A stretch of 64,000 bases of DNA from Amycolatopsis antarctica (GTDB lineage: Bacteria; Actinomycetota; Actinomycetes; Mycobacteriales; Pseudonocardiaceae). The translations under genes and the position numbers were made by a program. The stretch is taken from positions 1-64,000 of the forward strand of contig NZ_NKYE01000016.1 in assembly GCF_002262875.1 (NCBI RefSeq). The letters run 5' to 3'. Each line of letters begins with the position of its first letter. Position 1 is the first letter of the stretch. The notes under the pieces were generated by a model. It was not told the origin of the DNA, did not search any database, and saw only the letters and a program-made list of their open reading frames with translations. Shown piece after piece: positions 8,705 to 16,431 of this stretch.

Positions 8705-9547
8705 ATGGTGGCACCGCAGGAGTTCTTCTCGCCGATCGCCTTCGACTTCCTGTGGGAGGCGATGCGGATCGGCGAGCTGCCCTACCCGCTGCAGGTGCCT
8801 TCGCACGGTGCCACCGAGGACGAGCGGATCCTGCTCCGCCGCAGCACCAACGCCGAGCTGGTGACCAGGGGCGTCCGCGATCCGCAGGGCAGGCTGGAGC
8901 CGCACGTCGAGCAGTGGCTGCGGCTGCTGGCCCGTCCCGCGGTGTCCATCGACGCGCTGCACATCCCGGAGTACCGGATGCCGCCGGTGGCGATCCTGGC
9001 CGCCTCGGACGGTCGCGAGGCCGTGATCGCGATCCAGGACCACCAGGGCATCCGGGTGCGCCCCGCCTACCCGGACGGCCTCGCCTCCGAGGTCGTCTCG
9101 CTGCTGCCCGCCGGACCACGGGGCAGCGAATCCTCGATCACCCTGCCGCTGGACGAGGCGATGCGCACCGCGCCCGCCCGGACGATGGCGGGCGTCGGCG
9201 CCGCGCGGGAGGCCGAAGCGGCGGACAAGGGCGGCCGGTGGGGGCGGAGCCGGCGCGAGCGTTCCGGCCTTGCCGAACGCACCACCGACCCGCGGGAGGC
9301 CTACGGCAGGCTCTCCGGACAGCCCAGACTGCGCGGCGGCCAGATCGCCGCGAACAGCCGCGACCACCTCGGCGGCAAACGCCGTTCGCCGGTGCTCGCC
9401 TGGTTCGACACGGCGGGCGGGCGCTACCTCAGCCTGTCCAGGCCGGGGCCGGACGGCCGGGAGTGGGTCACCATCTCGCCCGCCGACGCGAAGACCCTGC
9501 GCTCCCGGCTCGGCGAGATGGTCGGCGGCGTCGCCACCGCAGGTTAG
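8705..9547 (+). CDS. espG: ESX secretion-associated chaperone, EspG family (copy 2)
   Basis: The 280-residue paralogue of the preceding EspG shares its N-terminal FDFLWEAMRIGELPYPLQ region and its C-terminal LRGGQIAANSRD and SPVLAWFDT blocks. The middle, around residues 155-190, has a longer charged linker. Two chaperones beside one PE/PPE-like pair suggest that each recognises a different PPE protein, the second encoded elsewhere. The ATG at 8705 follows CAGGGAGAG. It is the last gene of the secretion cluster, about 150 bp before ftsH. Confidence 0.88.
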   Translation: MVAPQEFFSPIAFDFLWEAMRIGELPYPLQVPSHGATEDERILLRRSTNAELVTRGVRDPQGRLEPHVEQWLRLLARPAVSIDALHIPEYRMPPVAILAASDGREAVIAIQDHQGIRVRPAYPDGLASEVVSLLPAGPRGSESSITLPLDEAMRTAPARTMAGVGAAREAEAADKGGRWGRSRRERSGLAERTTDPREAYGRLSGQPRLRGGQIAANSRDHLGGKRRSPVLAWFDTAGGRYLSLSRPGPDGREWVTISPADAKTLRSRLGEMVGGVATAG

Positions 9548-9686
9548 GGACGTTCGCCCACAGCGATCCGGCGCCGGGAACCTCTGTCGCATACCGTCCG
9601 TTGACCTGCGAGAGGCTCCCCGGCCACGCCGCCGTCAACGGGCGGTACCCTGGGGAGAACGATGCCCTGCGTTCCGCCGGGCGTCA

Positions 9687-9692
9687 TACCGT
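9687..9692 (+). promoter_or_regulatory. -10 hexamer of a leaderless promoter (ftsH)
   Basis: TACCGT lies 8 nt before ATG 9701. It supports the longer FtsH N-terminus, because neither candidate ATG has a good ribosome binding site. Confidence 0.4.
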
Positions 9693-9700
9693 GACGGCGG

Positions 9701-12217
9701 ATGCCGGACCAACCGCCTAACCAGGGAGGGTCGAGGCCACCACGGCCGAGTCGAATGGACCGTAAGCGCCTGCTCAAGAACCCACTGCTGTGGATAGTCG
9801 CGGTTCTGCTGATCTATTTCGCCTTCAGCATGATCTTCGACAGCGACCGGGGCTACTCCCAGGTCCCCACCTCGCAGGCCCTGTCGGAGATCTCCGCGGG
9901 GAACGCGAAGGAAGTCACCTTCGAGGACAAGGAACAGCAGCTCAAGCTGTCCCTGACCAACAAGATCGAGGTCGAGGGCCAGCAGGTCGACCAGGTCCTG
10001 ACCAAGTTCCCGTCCGGGGCGTCCGGGCAGATCTACTCCGCCCTGAACGAGGCGAAGAACGGTCAGCAGGACCTGACGTTCGACACCACCGTCACCCAGG
10101 AATCCTTCCTCACCCAGTTGCTGATCTACATGATCCCGCTCGGGATCCTGCTGCTCCTGCTGATGTGGATGATGAACAACGCCCAGGGTGGCGGCAACAA
10201 GGTCCTCAACTTCGGCAAGTCGAAGGCCAAGCAGCTCAACAAGGACATGCCGAAGACGACCTTCGGCGACGTCGCGGGGGCCAACGAGGCCGTCGAAGAG
10301 CTGTACGAGATCAAGGACTTCCTGCAGAACCCCGGCCGCTACCAGGCACTCGGCGCGAAGATCCCGAAGGGCGTGCTGCTCTACGGCCCGCCCGGTACCG
10401 GTAAGACGCTGCTCGCCAGGGCCGTCGCCGGCGAGGCGGCCGTGCCGTTCTACACGATCTCCGGTTCGGACTTCGTCGAGATGTTCGTCGGTGTCGGTGC
10501 CTCCCGTGTGCGTGACCTGTTCGAGCAGGCCAAGCAGAACGCGCCGTGCATCATCTTCGTGGACGAGATCGACGCGGTCGGCCGTCAGCGTGGCGCCGGC
10601 CTCGGTGGCGGGCACGACGAGCGCGAGCAGACGCTGAACCAGCTCCTCGTCGAGATGGACGGCTTCGACGCGCGCGGCGGGATCATCCTGATCGCGGCCA
10701 CAAACCGTCCCGACATCCTGGACCCCGCGCTGCTCCGCCCCGGCCGCTTCGACCGGCAGATCCCGGTGTCCGCGCCGGACATGCGTGGTCGCCGGGCGAT
10801 TCTGAACGTGCACGCCAAGGGCAAGCCGATCGCGCAGGACGCCAACCTGGACGGCCTGGCCAAGCGCACCGTCGGCATGTCCGGTGCCGACCTGGCGAAC
10901 GTGATCAACGAGGGCGCGCTGCTCACCGCGAGGGAGAACGGCACCGTCATCACCGACGCCGCTCTCGAGGAGGCGGTGGACCGCGTCGTCGGTGGTCCGG
11001 CCCGCAAGAGCCGGATCATCTCCGAGAAGGAGAAGAAAATCACGGCCTACCACGAGGGCGGGCACGCGCTCGCCGCGTGGGCGATGCCGGACATCGAGCC
11101 GGTCTACAAGCTGACGATCCTGCCGCGTGGTCGCACCGGCGGGCACGCCCTGCTCGTCCCCGAGGACGACAAGGAGCTGATGACCCGTTCGGAGATGATC
11201 GGCAGGCTCGTCTTCGCGATGGGTGGCCGTACCGCCGAGGAGCTCGTCTTCCACGAGCCCACCACCGGTGCGTCCTCGGACATCGAGCAGGCCACGAAGA
11301 TCGCCCGCGCGATGGTCACCGAGTACGGCATGAGTGCCCGCCTCGGCGCCGTCAAGTACGGGCAGGAGCAGGGCGACCCGTTCCTCGGCCGTTCCGCCGG
11401 CAGGCAGGCGGACTACTCGCTCGAGGTGGCGCACGAGATCGACGAGGAGGTGCGCAAGCTCATCGAGACCGCGCACACCGAAGCGTGGCACGTGCTGAGC
11501 ACCTATCGCGACGTGCTCGACGAGCTGGTCGTGGAGCTGCTGGAGAAGGAAACGCTGCAGCGCAAGGATCTCGAACGGATCTTCGCCACGGTGGAGAAGC
11601 GGCCGAACATCACCGTGTTCAACGAGTTCGGCGAGCGGACCCCTTCGGACAAGCCGCCGATCAAGACCCCCGGTGAGCTGGCGATGGAACGCGGCGAGCC
11701 GTGGCCCCCGCCGGAGCCGGAGAAGCCGTTCGTGCCGGAGCCCGCGCCGACCCCGGTCGCGACCGCGCCGGGTGCGGGTGACCTGCCGGGTGGTCCGCCG
11801 TACTCGCAGAGCCCCGAGCCCGCCAATCCGTACGCCCCGCCGCCTCCCGGTGGCTACCCGAACGGCAACCGCGGCAACGGTGGCGGCCCGCCGAACGGCT
11901 GGCAGTCCAACGGCGGCGGTTACCCCGGCCAGCACCAGCACGGGCCGCAGGGCTACCCGGGCCAGCCCGGTCAGCACCCGGGCGCGCAGGGCGGCCCGCC
12001 CAACTACGGTGCGCCTCCCGGGTGGACCCCGGCGACGCAGCCGGGCAGGCCCAGCCAGCCGTGGCGGCCGGACGGCCCGCCGCCTGGTGAGCAGCCGACC
12101 AGGCAGTACGGCGATCCTTCGGGAAGTCAGCACAGCGGACAGTTGCCGGATGATCGCGGTGAGGAACAGCGGTACCGCGGCAATCCCGACGAGCAGGACG
12201 GACCGCATCGCCGCTGA
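9701..12217 (+). CDS. ftsH: ATP-dependent zinc metalloprotease FtsH
   Basis: Membrane-anchored AAA+ protease that degrades misfolded membrane and regulatory proteins. The 838-residue product has an N-terminal transmembrane helix (PLLWIVAVLLIYFAF), an extracytoplasmic domain, a second helix at about residues 141-160, and the AAA domain with Walker A GPPGTGKT (229-236), Walker B IIFVDEID and the SRH block NRPDILDPALLRPGRFD. The zinc site is HEGGH (451-455). A Pro/Gly/Gln-rich tail of about 180 residues extends beyond the protease domain and is probably disordered. ATG 9701 is chosen from the -10-like TACCGT 8 nt upstream; ATG 9755 (MDRKRLLKN) is the alternative and resembles homologues. Confidence 0.97.
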   Translation: MPDQPPNQGGSRPPRPSRMDRKRLLKNPLLWIVAVLLIYFAFSMIFDSDRGYSQVPTSQALSEISAGNAKEVTFEDKEQQLKLSLTNKIEVEGQQVDQVLTKFPSGASGQIYSALNEAKNGQQDLTFDTTVTQESFLTQLLIYMIPLGILLLLLMWMMNNAQGGGNKVLNFGKSKAKQLNKDMPKTTFGDVAGANEAVEELYEIKDFLQNPGRYQALGAKIPKGVLLYGPPGTGKTLLARAVAGEAAVPFYTISGSDFVEMFVGVGASRVRDLFEQAKQNAPCIIFVDEIDAVGRQRGAGLGGGHDEREQTLNQLLVEMDGFDARGGIILIAATNRPDILDPALLRPGRFDRQIPVSAPDMRGRRAILNVHAKGKPIAQDANLDGLAKRTVGMSGADLANVINEGALLTARENGTVITDAALEEAVDRVVGGPARKSRIISEKEKKITAYHEGGHALAAWAMPDIEPVYKLTILPRGRTGGHALLVPEDDKELMTRSEMIGRLVFAMGGRTAEELVFHEPTTGASSDIEQATKIARAMVTEYGMSARLGAVKYGQEQGDPFLGRSAGRQADYSLEVAHEIDEEVRKLIETAHTEAWHVLSTYRDVLDELVVELLEKETLQRKDLERIFATVEKRPNITVFNEFGERTPSDKPPIKTPGELAMERGEPWPPPEPEKPFVPEPAPTPVATAPGAGDLPGGPPYSQSPEPANPYAPPPPGGYPNGNRGNGGGPPNGWQSNGGGYPGQHQHGPQGYPGQPGQHPGAQGGPPNYGAPPGWTPATQPGRPSQPWRPDGPPPGEQPTRQYGDPSGSQHSGQLPDDRGEEQRYRGNPDEQDGPHRR

Positions 12218-12227
12218 GTAGGCCGGT

Positions 12228-12233
12228 TACGCT
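12228..12233 (+). promoter_or_regulatory. -10 hexamer of a leaderless promoter (folE)
   Basis: TACGCT is 6 nt before GTG 12240, in the 22-bp gap after ftsH. It suggests that the folate genes have their own leaderless transcript. Confidence 0.45.
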
Positions 12234-12239
12234 CACCGG

Positions 12240-12845
12240 GTGAGCGAGCAGCGAGCCGCGGGCCCCGGCGGTCCGGTTTTCGACCAGGCGCGAGCCGAAC
12301 GTGCGATCCGGGAACTCCTCCTCGCTTGCGGGGAGGACCCGGATCGCAACGGCCTCCAGGAGACCCCGGCACGGGTGGCGCGGGCCTATCAGGAGATGTT
12401 CGCCGGGCTGTACGACGACCCGGACACCGTCCTGGACAAGACCTTCGACGAGAGTCACGAGGAACTCGTCCTGGTCACCGACATCCCGATGTACAGCACC
12501 TGCGAGCACCATCTGGTGCCGTTCCACGGTGTCGCGCACGTCGGTTACATCCCGAACGAACTGGGCCGCGTCACCGGTTTGTCGAAGCTGGCCAGGCTGG
12601 TCGATCTCTACGCCCGTCGTCCCCAGGTGCAGGAACGCCTCACCTCCCAGCTCGCGGACGCGATGGAGCGCAAGCTCCAGCCGCGTGGCGTGATCGTGGT
12701 GGTGCAGGCGGAGCACCTGTGCATGGCGATGCGCGGTATTCGCAAGCCGGGTGCGCGGACGACCACCTCGGCGGTGCGCGGGCAGTTGAAGAGTTCGGCG
12801 TCCTCGCGGGCGGAGGCGCTCGACCTGATCAAGGGCCGGCGGTGA
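12240..12845 (+). CDS. folE: GTP cyclohydrolase I
   Basis: First enzyme of folate synthesis, converting GTP to dihydroneopterin triphosphate; a cytoplasmic decamer. The 201-residue product contains the family blocks MYSTCEHHLVPFHGVAHVGYIP (Cys and His zinc ligands) and QERLTSQLADA, and the third ligand lies in the EHLCMAMRGIRKPG segment. The stop overlaps the folP start by 4 nt (GTGA). No ribosome binding site precedes the GTG, in keeping with the leaderless promoter noted above. folE-folP-folB-folK is a compact pathway operon. Confidence 0.97.
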   Translation: MSEQRAAGPGGPVFDQARAERAIRELLLACGEDPDRNGLQETPARVARAYQEMFAGLYDDPDTVLDKTFDESHEELVLVTDIPMYSTCEHHLVPFHGVAHVGYIPNELGRVTGLSKLARLVDLYARRPQVQERLTSQLADAMERKLQPRGVIVVVQAEHLCMAMRGIRKPGARTTTSAVRGQLKSSASSRAEALDLIKGRR

Positions 12846-13726
12846 CCCCGCCGACCGCGCGGACCCCGCCGACCCCGCCGACTCCACTGCCGTCGCCGGG
12901 CCGGTGTGCGGTGATGGGCATCCTGAACGTCACGCCCGATTCCTTCTCCGACGGTGGCCGGTATCTCGACGTCGAGGAGGCGCTGGCGCACGCCAGGGCG
13001 ATGTGGCGGTGCGGCGCGGACGTCATCGACGTGGGTGGCGAGTCGACCCGCCCCGGTGCGGAGCGGGTGGACGCGGCCACCGAGACCGCCAGGGTGCTGC
13101 CGGTGATTCGCGAGCTGGCGGACGAGGGTCTGGTGCTGTCGGTGGACACCTCGCGGGCCGAGGTCGCTGCGGCCGCGCTGGAGGCGGGCGCGCGGGTCAT
13201 CAACGACGTGTCCGGCGGGCTGGCGGACCCGGGGATGGCCAGGGTGGCGGCGGAGAGCGGCGTGCCTTTCGTGCTGATGCACTGGCGGGGGCACAGTAGG
13301 GACATGAACGCGCTCGCCACCTATGCCGACGTCGTCGCGGAGGTCCGGGCCGAGCTGACCGAGCGGGTCGATGCCGCGCTGGCCGCCGGGGTCCGGGAGA
13401 GTGCGATCGTGCTCGATCCGGGGCTCGGCTTCGCGAAGCGCGGCGAGCACGACTGGGAGTTGTTGCGCGGCTTGGATTCGTTGCTGAGCCTGGGTTTCCC
13501 AGTGCTGGTCGGAGCTTCCCGGAAACGCTTCCTCGGCGCTTTGTTGTCCGATGTGGACGGTATGCCGCGCCCGCCGGGCGGACGGGGGAACGCGACCGCC
13601 GCGGTTTCGGCGCTGGCCGCGGCCGCCGGTGCCTGGGGGGTGCGGGTGCACGAGGTCGGTTCCTCGCTGGACGCGGTCAGGGTGGCGGCGGCCTGGGCTC
13701 TGCCGGAGGGGGATGGTGATGGCTGA
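12842..13726 (+). CDS. folP: Dihydropteroate synthase
   Basis: Condenses p-aminobenzoate with hydroxymethyl-dihydropterin pyrophosphate; the target of sulfonamides. The 294-residue TIM-barrel protein has a Pro/Thr-rich start, then GILNVTPDSFSDGGRY (pterin/phosphate loop 1), DVGGESTRPGA (loop 2), INDVSGG, LDPGLGFAK and GASRKRFLG. The GTG at 12842 overlaps the folE stop, and the 3' end overlaps folB by 8 nt, so translation is coupled throughout. No substitution at known sulfonamide-resistance positions can be judged by eye. Confidence 0.97.
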   Translation: MTPPTARTPPTPPTPLPSPGRCAVMGILNVTPDSFSDGGRYLDVEEALAHARAMWRCGADVIDVGGESTRPGAERVDAATETARVLPVIRELADEGLVLSVDTSRAEVAAAALEAGARVINDVSGGLADPGMARVAAESGVPFVLMHWRGHSRDMNALATYADVVAEVRAELTERVDAALAAGVRESAIVLDPGLGFAKRGEHDWELLRGLDSLLSLGFPVLVGASRKRFLGALLSDVDGMPRPPGGRGNATAAVSALAAAAGAWGVRVHEVGSSLDAVRVAAAWALPEGDGDG

Positions 13727-14129
13727 TCGGATCACGCTGACCGGCCTGCGGGTGTTCGGCAGGCACGGCGTCTTCGAGCACGAGAAGCGGGACGGGCAGG
13801 AGTTCGTCGTCGACATCACGGTCTGGCTGGAGCTGGCCGGGGCGGCGGCGTCCGATGATCTGTCGAAGACCCTGCACTACGGGGAACTGGCGGAGCTGGC
13901 TGCCGGGGTCGTCGGCGGGCGGCCGTACGACCTGATCGAGAGCGTTGCCGGGCGGATCGCGGACGAGGTGATGGCCGACGAGCGGCTGCACGCCGTCGAG
14001 GTGACGGTGCACAAGCCGTCCGCGCCGATTCCTCTGGCGTTCGACGATGTGGCGGTCACGATGCGCCGTTCCCGCCGGGCCGCCGGCGGGCCGGGGCGTG
14101 GCCGGGCGCGGCCGGCGGAGGCGCCGTGA
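13719..14129 (+). CDS. folB: Dihydroneopterin aldolase
   Basis: Cleaves dihydroneopterin to 6-hydroxymethyl-dihydropterin and glycolaldehyde. The 136-residue product has the family core ITLTGLRVFGRHGVFEHEK and the later DLIESVAGRIAD and HKPSAPIPLAFDDVAV segments. ATG 13719 is chosen because GGAGGGGG (13705-13712) is 6 nt upstream; it overlaps folP by 8 nt. The last 15 residues are Arg/Gly-rich and end in PAEAP. That end is encoded by the first copy of a 38-bp tandem repeat, so the C-terminal tail has been shaped by the repeat. Confidence 0.95.
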   Translation: MADRITLTGLRVFGRHGVFEHEKRDGQEFVVDITVWLELAGAAASDDLSKTLHYGELAELAAGVVGGRPYDLIESVAGRIADEVMADERLHAVEVTVHKPSAPIPLAFDDVAVTMRRSRRAAGGPGRGRARPAEAP

Positions 14130-14245
14130 GTCGCGTTGACGTGTTTTTCTCAGCGGAGGCGCCGTGAGTGGCGTTGACGTGTTTTTCTCAGCGGAGGCGC
14201 CGTGAGTGGCGTTGACGTGTTTTTCTCAGCGGAGGCGCCATGAGT
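14115..14245 (+). repeat. 38-bp tandem repeat, three full copies plus a partial fourth
   Basis: Full copies lie at 14115-14152, 14153-14190 and 14191-14228; a partial fourth at 14229-14245 runs into folK. Copies 2 and 3 are identical and copy 1 differs only at the CGC/GGC codon. Each copy contains GGAGG, then GTGAGT 4 nt later, then GTTGACGTGTTTTTCTCA. The T-run and TTGAC are compositionally unlike the flanking genes. The unit joins the end of folB to the start of folK without leaving untranslated space. Confidence 0.95.
14126..14243 (+). other. Chain of three overlapping 13-codon minicistrons between folB and folK
   Basis: Frames 14126-14167, 14164-14205 and 14202-14243 each begin with GTG 4 nt after GGAGG. 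They encode VSRVDVFFSAEAP or VSGVDVFFSAEAP and end in TGA. Every TGA overlaps the next start: the folB stop overlaps the first GTG, and the third stop overlaps the folK ATG. Ribosomes could pass from folB to folK by four termination-reinitiation steps. Whether the peptides matter or only the coupling does is unknown; the chain may also be a by-product of repeat expansion. Confidence 0.5.
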
Positions 14246-14737
14246 AGAGCGGTGCTGTCGCTGGGGTCGAACCTCGGTGACCGGCACGGTTTCCTGTTGC
14301 TGGCCGTGCGTGGTCTCGGCGAGCCGCTGACGGCCGTGTCGAGTGTGTACGAGACGGCGCCGTGGGGGGTGGAGGACCAGCCGTACTTTCTCAACGCGGT
14401 GTGCGTTGTGGACGATCCGGCGCGGGACCACTGGGCGTGGTTGCGGGCGGCGCAGGCGTTGGAGGCCGCGGCGGGCCGGGTCCGGGAGCAGCGCTGGGGC
14501 CCGCGGACGCTGGATGTGGACCTGGTGACCGTCGACGGTGTGGCCTCCGCCGAGCCGGAGCTGTTGCTGCCGCATCCCGGTACGCCGGACCGTGCCTCGG
14601 TGCTGATTCCGTGGCTGGAGATCGAGCCTGGTGCCGTGCTGCCGGGGCACGGCCGGGTGGACGCGCTGTTGCGCGCCCGCCCGGCCGCGGATCGCGACGG
14701 TGTGCTGCCGCGGGCGGATCTGTCCTTGCGCGACTGA
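14240..14737 (+). CDS. folK: 2-amino-4-hydroxy-6-hydroxymethyldihydropteridine pyrophosphokinase
   Basis: Transfers pyrophosphate from ATP to hydroxymethyl-dihydropterin, giving the FolP substrate. The 165-residue product starts MSRAVLSLGSNLGDRHGFL and contains VYETAPWGVEDQPYFLNAV and RWGPRTLDVDLVTVDG, the three standard HPPK blocks, with the paired Asp residues for Mg. The ATG lies in the partial fourth copy of the 38-bp repeat and overlaps the stop of the last minicistron. It ends the folate operon; in related genomes DUF3180 follows directly, whereas here a MerR gene is inserted. Confidence 0.96.
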   Translation: MSRAVLSLGSNLGDRHGFLLLAVRGLGEPLTAVSSVYETAPWGVEDQPYFLNAVCVVDDPARDHWAWLRAAQALEAAAGRVREQRWGPRTLDVDLVTVDGVASAEPELLLPHPGTPDRASVLIPWLEIEPGAVLPGHGRVDALLRARPAADRDGVLPRADLSLRD

Positions 14738-14740
14738 CGC

Positions 14741-14777
14741 CGTCGTGCGGGATGCCCCCGGGTCACCCCGCACAACG
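14741..14777. terminator. Hairpin between convergent folK and the MerR gene
   Basis: GTGCGGG (14745-14751) pairs with CCCGCAC (14767-14773), extended by CGT/ACG after one mismatch. It fills the 47-bp gap between the two stop codons and could serve both strands. There is no U-tract. Confidence 0.5.
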
Positions 14778-14784
14778 GTGGTTC

Positions 14785-15732
14785 TCAGTTCGCGGACGCG
14801 CGCAGTGCGCCGATGAACCAGTCCATCGCTGGCTGCCGGGTGGGAACCGGTGGCCAGCCGTTGATGGTCGCCAGCAGTTGCCAGTACCGCTCGGCTCTCG
14901 GGTCGCTGCCGGATGCGATCTTGTCGGCCAGTTCGCGGCGGAACGCCGGGTCACCAGGTTCCTGTCCCGGGGTCGCCGACCCGTTCGCGATCTCGTCGGC
15001 GAGTTCCCTGCCCTCCGGCGAGGCCGGGTCGAGTCCGGCTTCGAGGTGGGCGTGCGCCCGGTCGGCCCATTCGGCCCACTGGTTCCGCTTGTCCTCGTCG
15101 GGTGGGCTCAGGTCCTCGCCCTCGGCCCTGCGCCGGGCGTTGCCTTCGCTCATGCCGCGGATCAGGGCGCGGAAGTCCTTGTCGCGCACCAGTTCCGCGA
15201 GTTCGATCCAGGCTTCGAGCTGTTCCGGGCTGGGGTCGTCGGGCAGGTCCGGCTTGGCCGAGCGCATCCACTCGTACAGGTCCGGGTCCACTTCCAGTCC
15301 GCTGCTGACCTCCGCCCAGAACTCGTCGAGCAGTGCCCTGCGCTCCTCGTCCGACATCGATGCCAGTTTGTTCATCAGTTTCACCTCGTCCAGTTCGGAT
15401 TCTCGTTTCGCTACCGCCCGCAGCACCGACCGGCGTAACCGCAGCCGGCGGATCTGCTCGTCGAGTGCCTCGACGTGCCGGGCCGCCAGTGCGGGCACGG
15501 TCGTCGTGCCTGCCAACGCACCGTCCACATCGGACAGTCCGATTCCCAGTTCGCGCAACGTCTTCACCAGCTCCAGTCGCGCGAGTGCGGCTGTGTCGTA
15601 GAGCCGGTAACCGGACGGTGTGCGGTCGGTCGGAGGGAGCAGGCCTTCGTCGGAGTAGAAGCGGATCGTCTTGACGGGCAGGCCCGTGCGGCGCGCCAGT
15701 TCCCCGATGGTGAACACCGTGCTCCCTCGCAT
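14785..15732 (-). CDS. MerR-family transcriptional regulator with a large C-terminal ligand-type domain
   Basis: A 315-residue DNA-binding protein. Residues about 5-75 form the MerR winged helix-turn-helix (FTIGELARRTGLPVKTIRFY, then EGLLPPTDRTPSGYRLYD), followed by a helical dimerisation segment. The roughly 200-residue acidic, Trp-rich helical C-terminus resembles multidrug-binding (TipAS-like) domains, but its ligand is unknown. The ATG at 15732 is 7 nt after the -10 of a 19-bp-spacer promoter, which supports leaderless autoregulation. It interrupts the folK-DUF3180 order seen in M. tuberculosis, so it was probably inserted. Confidence 0.88.
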   Translation of the reverse strand: MRGSTVFTIGELARRTGLPVKTIRFYSDEGLLPPTDRTPSGYRLYDTAALARLELVKTLRELGIGLSDVDGALAGTTTVPALAARHVEALDEQIRRLRLRRSVLRAVAKRESELDEVKLMNKLASMSDEERRALLDEFWAEVSSGLEVDPDLYEWMRSAKPDLPDDPSPEQLEAWIELAELVRDKDFRALIRGMSEGNARRRAEGEDLSPPDEDKRNQWAEWADRAHAHLEAGLDPASPEGRELADEIANGSATPGQEPGDPAFRRELADKIASGSDPRAERYWQLLATINGWPPVPTRQPAMDWFIGALRASAN

Positions 15733-15739
15733 GAGACCG

Positions 15740-15770
15740 ATCCTGGACGTTCCAGTCGCTGGAGAGTCAA
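15740..15770 (-). promoter_or_regulatory. MerR-type autoregulated promoter with 19-bp spacer and operator
   Basis: Reading the minus strand, -35 TTGACT (15770-15765) and -10 CAGGAT (15745-15740) are separated by 19 bp. The spacer holds an imperfect inverted repeat, GACTCTCCAG-CGA-CTGGAACGTC (15768-15746), with 8 of 10 positions symmetric. A long spacer filled by a dyad is the hallmark of MerR-controlled promoters, where the activator twists the DNA to realign the two boxes. The start codon follows 7 nt after the -10. Confidence 0.78.
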
Positions 15771-15887
15771 GCCGGGAAATGTCGGGCCCGCAATCCGCTC
15801 GCGATGTCGACATGCGGTGCGCACTTCGCCCGGCTGCGGCCGGGCGTCCGCGCCCGGAGTGCCGGACCTTCACCCGGAGCGCGCCGC

Positions 15888-15893
15888 TACGGT
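15888..15893 (+). promoter_or_regulatory. -10 hexamer of a leaderless promoter (DUF3180 gene)
   Basis: TACGGT is 7 nt before ATG 15901. The gene has been cut off from folK by the MerR insertion, so its own promoter would be needed. Confidence 0.45.
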
Positions 15894-15900
15894 GGACGGT

Positions 15901-16362
15901 ATGCACTTCACGCGGCCGCGAGAGCTCCTGATCGCCGGGCTGCTCGGCCTCGTCGGCGGTTTCCTGCTGTTCGAGTTCGCCTACGACTCGATTCCCCGGC
16001 TGCCCCGTCCCGCCGGGGCCACCCTCGGCGTGCTGGCGATCATCGAGGTGGTGCTGGCCTTCGGGGTGCGCTCCCGCATCCGCGCCGGCCGGGTGCACAG
16101 CGCGATCGCGATCGCCAGGGCGGTGGCGCTGGCGAAGGCCTCGTCATTGCTGGGCGCGCTGATGACGGGCTTCTGGGTCGGCTCGATCGGTTTCCTCGCC
16201 CCTAACGCAGACAGGCTCACGGCCGCAAGCCGCGATCTCACCAGTGCGCTGATCGGTGCGGTCTGTGCGGTGGTGTTGATCGGTGCCGCGTTGTGGCTCG
16301 AGCACTGCTGCCGGGCCCCGGAGCCACGTGATTCCGATCGTCCCACCGGAGCGACCGACTGA
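15901..16362 (+). CDS. DUF3180 membrane protein
   Basis: A 153-residue integral membrane protein with four hydrophobic segments (about 10-28, 38-55, 75-98 and 113-135). It is the counterpart of Rv3605c, conserved next to folK in actinobacteria; its function is unknown. The motif FGVRSRIRAGR between helices 2 and 3 is a positively charged cytoplasmic loop. The start is ATG 15901, 7 nt after a -10-like TACGGT. The next gene is the DUF6779 homologue, as in mycobacteria. Confidence 0.85.
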   Translation: MHFTRPRELLIAGLLGLVGGFLLFEFAYDSIPRLPRPAGATLGVLAIIEVVLAFGVRSRIRAGRVHSAIAIARAVALAKASSLLGALMTGFWVGSIGFLAPNADRLTAASRDLTSALIGAVCAVVLIGAALWLEHCCRAPEPRDSDRPTGATD

Positions 16363-16418
16363 CGGACGAATCACGCCGTTGGAGGTACCGACTAGGTCTC
16401 GGTCGGGTTACCAGAAGG

Positions 16419-16424
16419 TACTGT
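16419..16424 (+). promoter_or_regulatory. -10 hexamer of a leaderless promoter (DUF6779 gene)
   Basis: TACTGT is 7 nt before ATG 16432 and overlaps the upstream in-frame GTG 16423, which argues that ATG 16432 is the true start. Confidence 0.45.
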
Positions 16425-16431
16425 GGTGGCC

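Noticed and set aside
9635..12208. 857-codon open frame antisense to ftsH
   Set aside because: A by-product of GC-rich codon bias: Arg/Leu/Val-rich, no family motif, and it mirrors the conserved FtsH reading frame exactly.
14115..14245. CRISPR or phase-variable homopolymer array at the 38-bp repeat
   Set aside because: The units are directly adjacent without spacers, and unit loss or gain would keep each mini-frame closed rather than shift folK out of frame.
15800..15822. ATGTCGACAT palindrome upstream of the DUF3180 gene as another array unit
   Set aside because: Shares only the central core; the CAAT/ATTG arms and the multi-unit spacing are absent.
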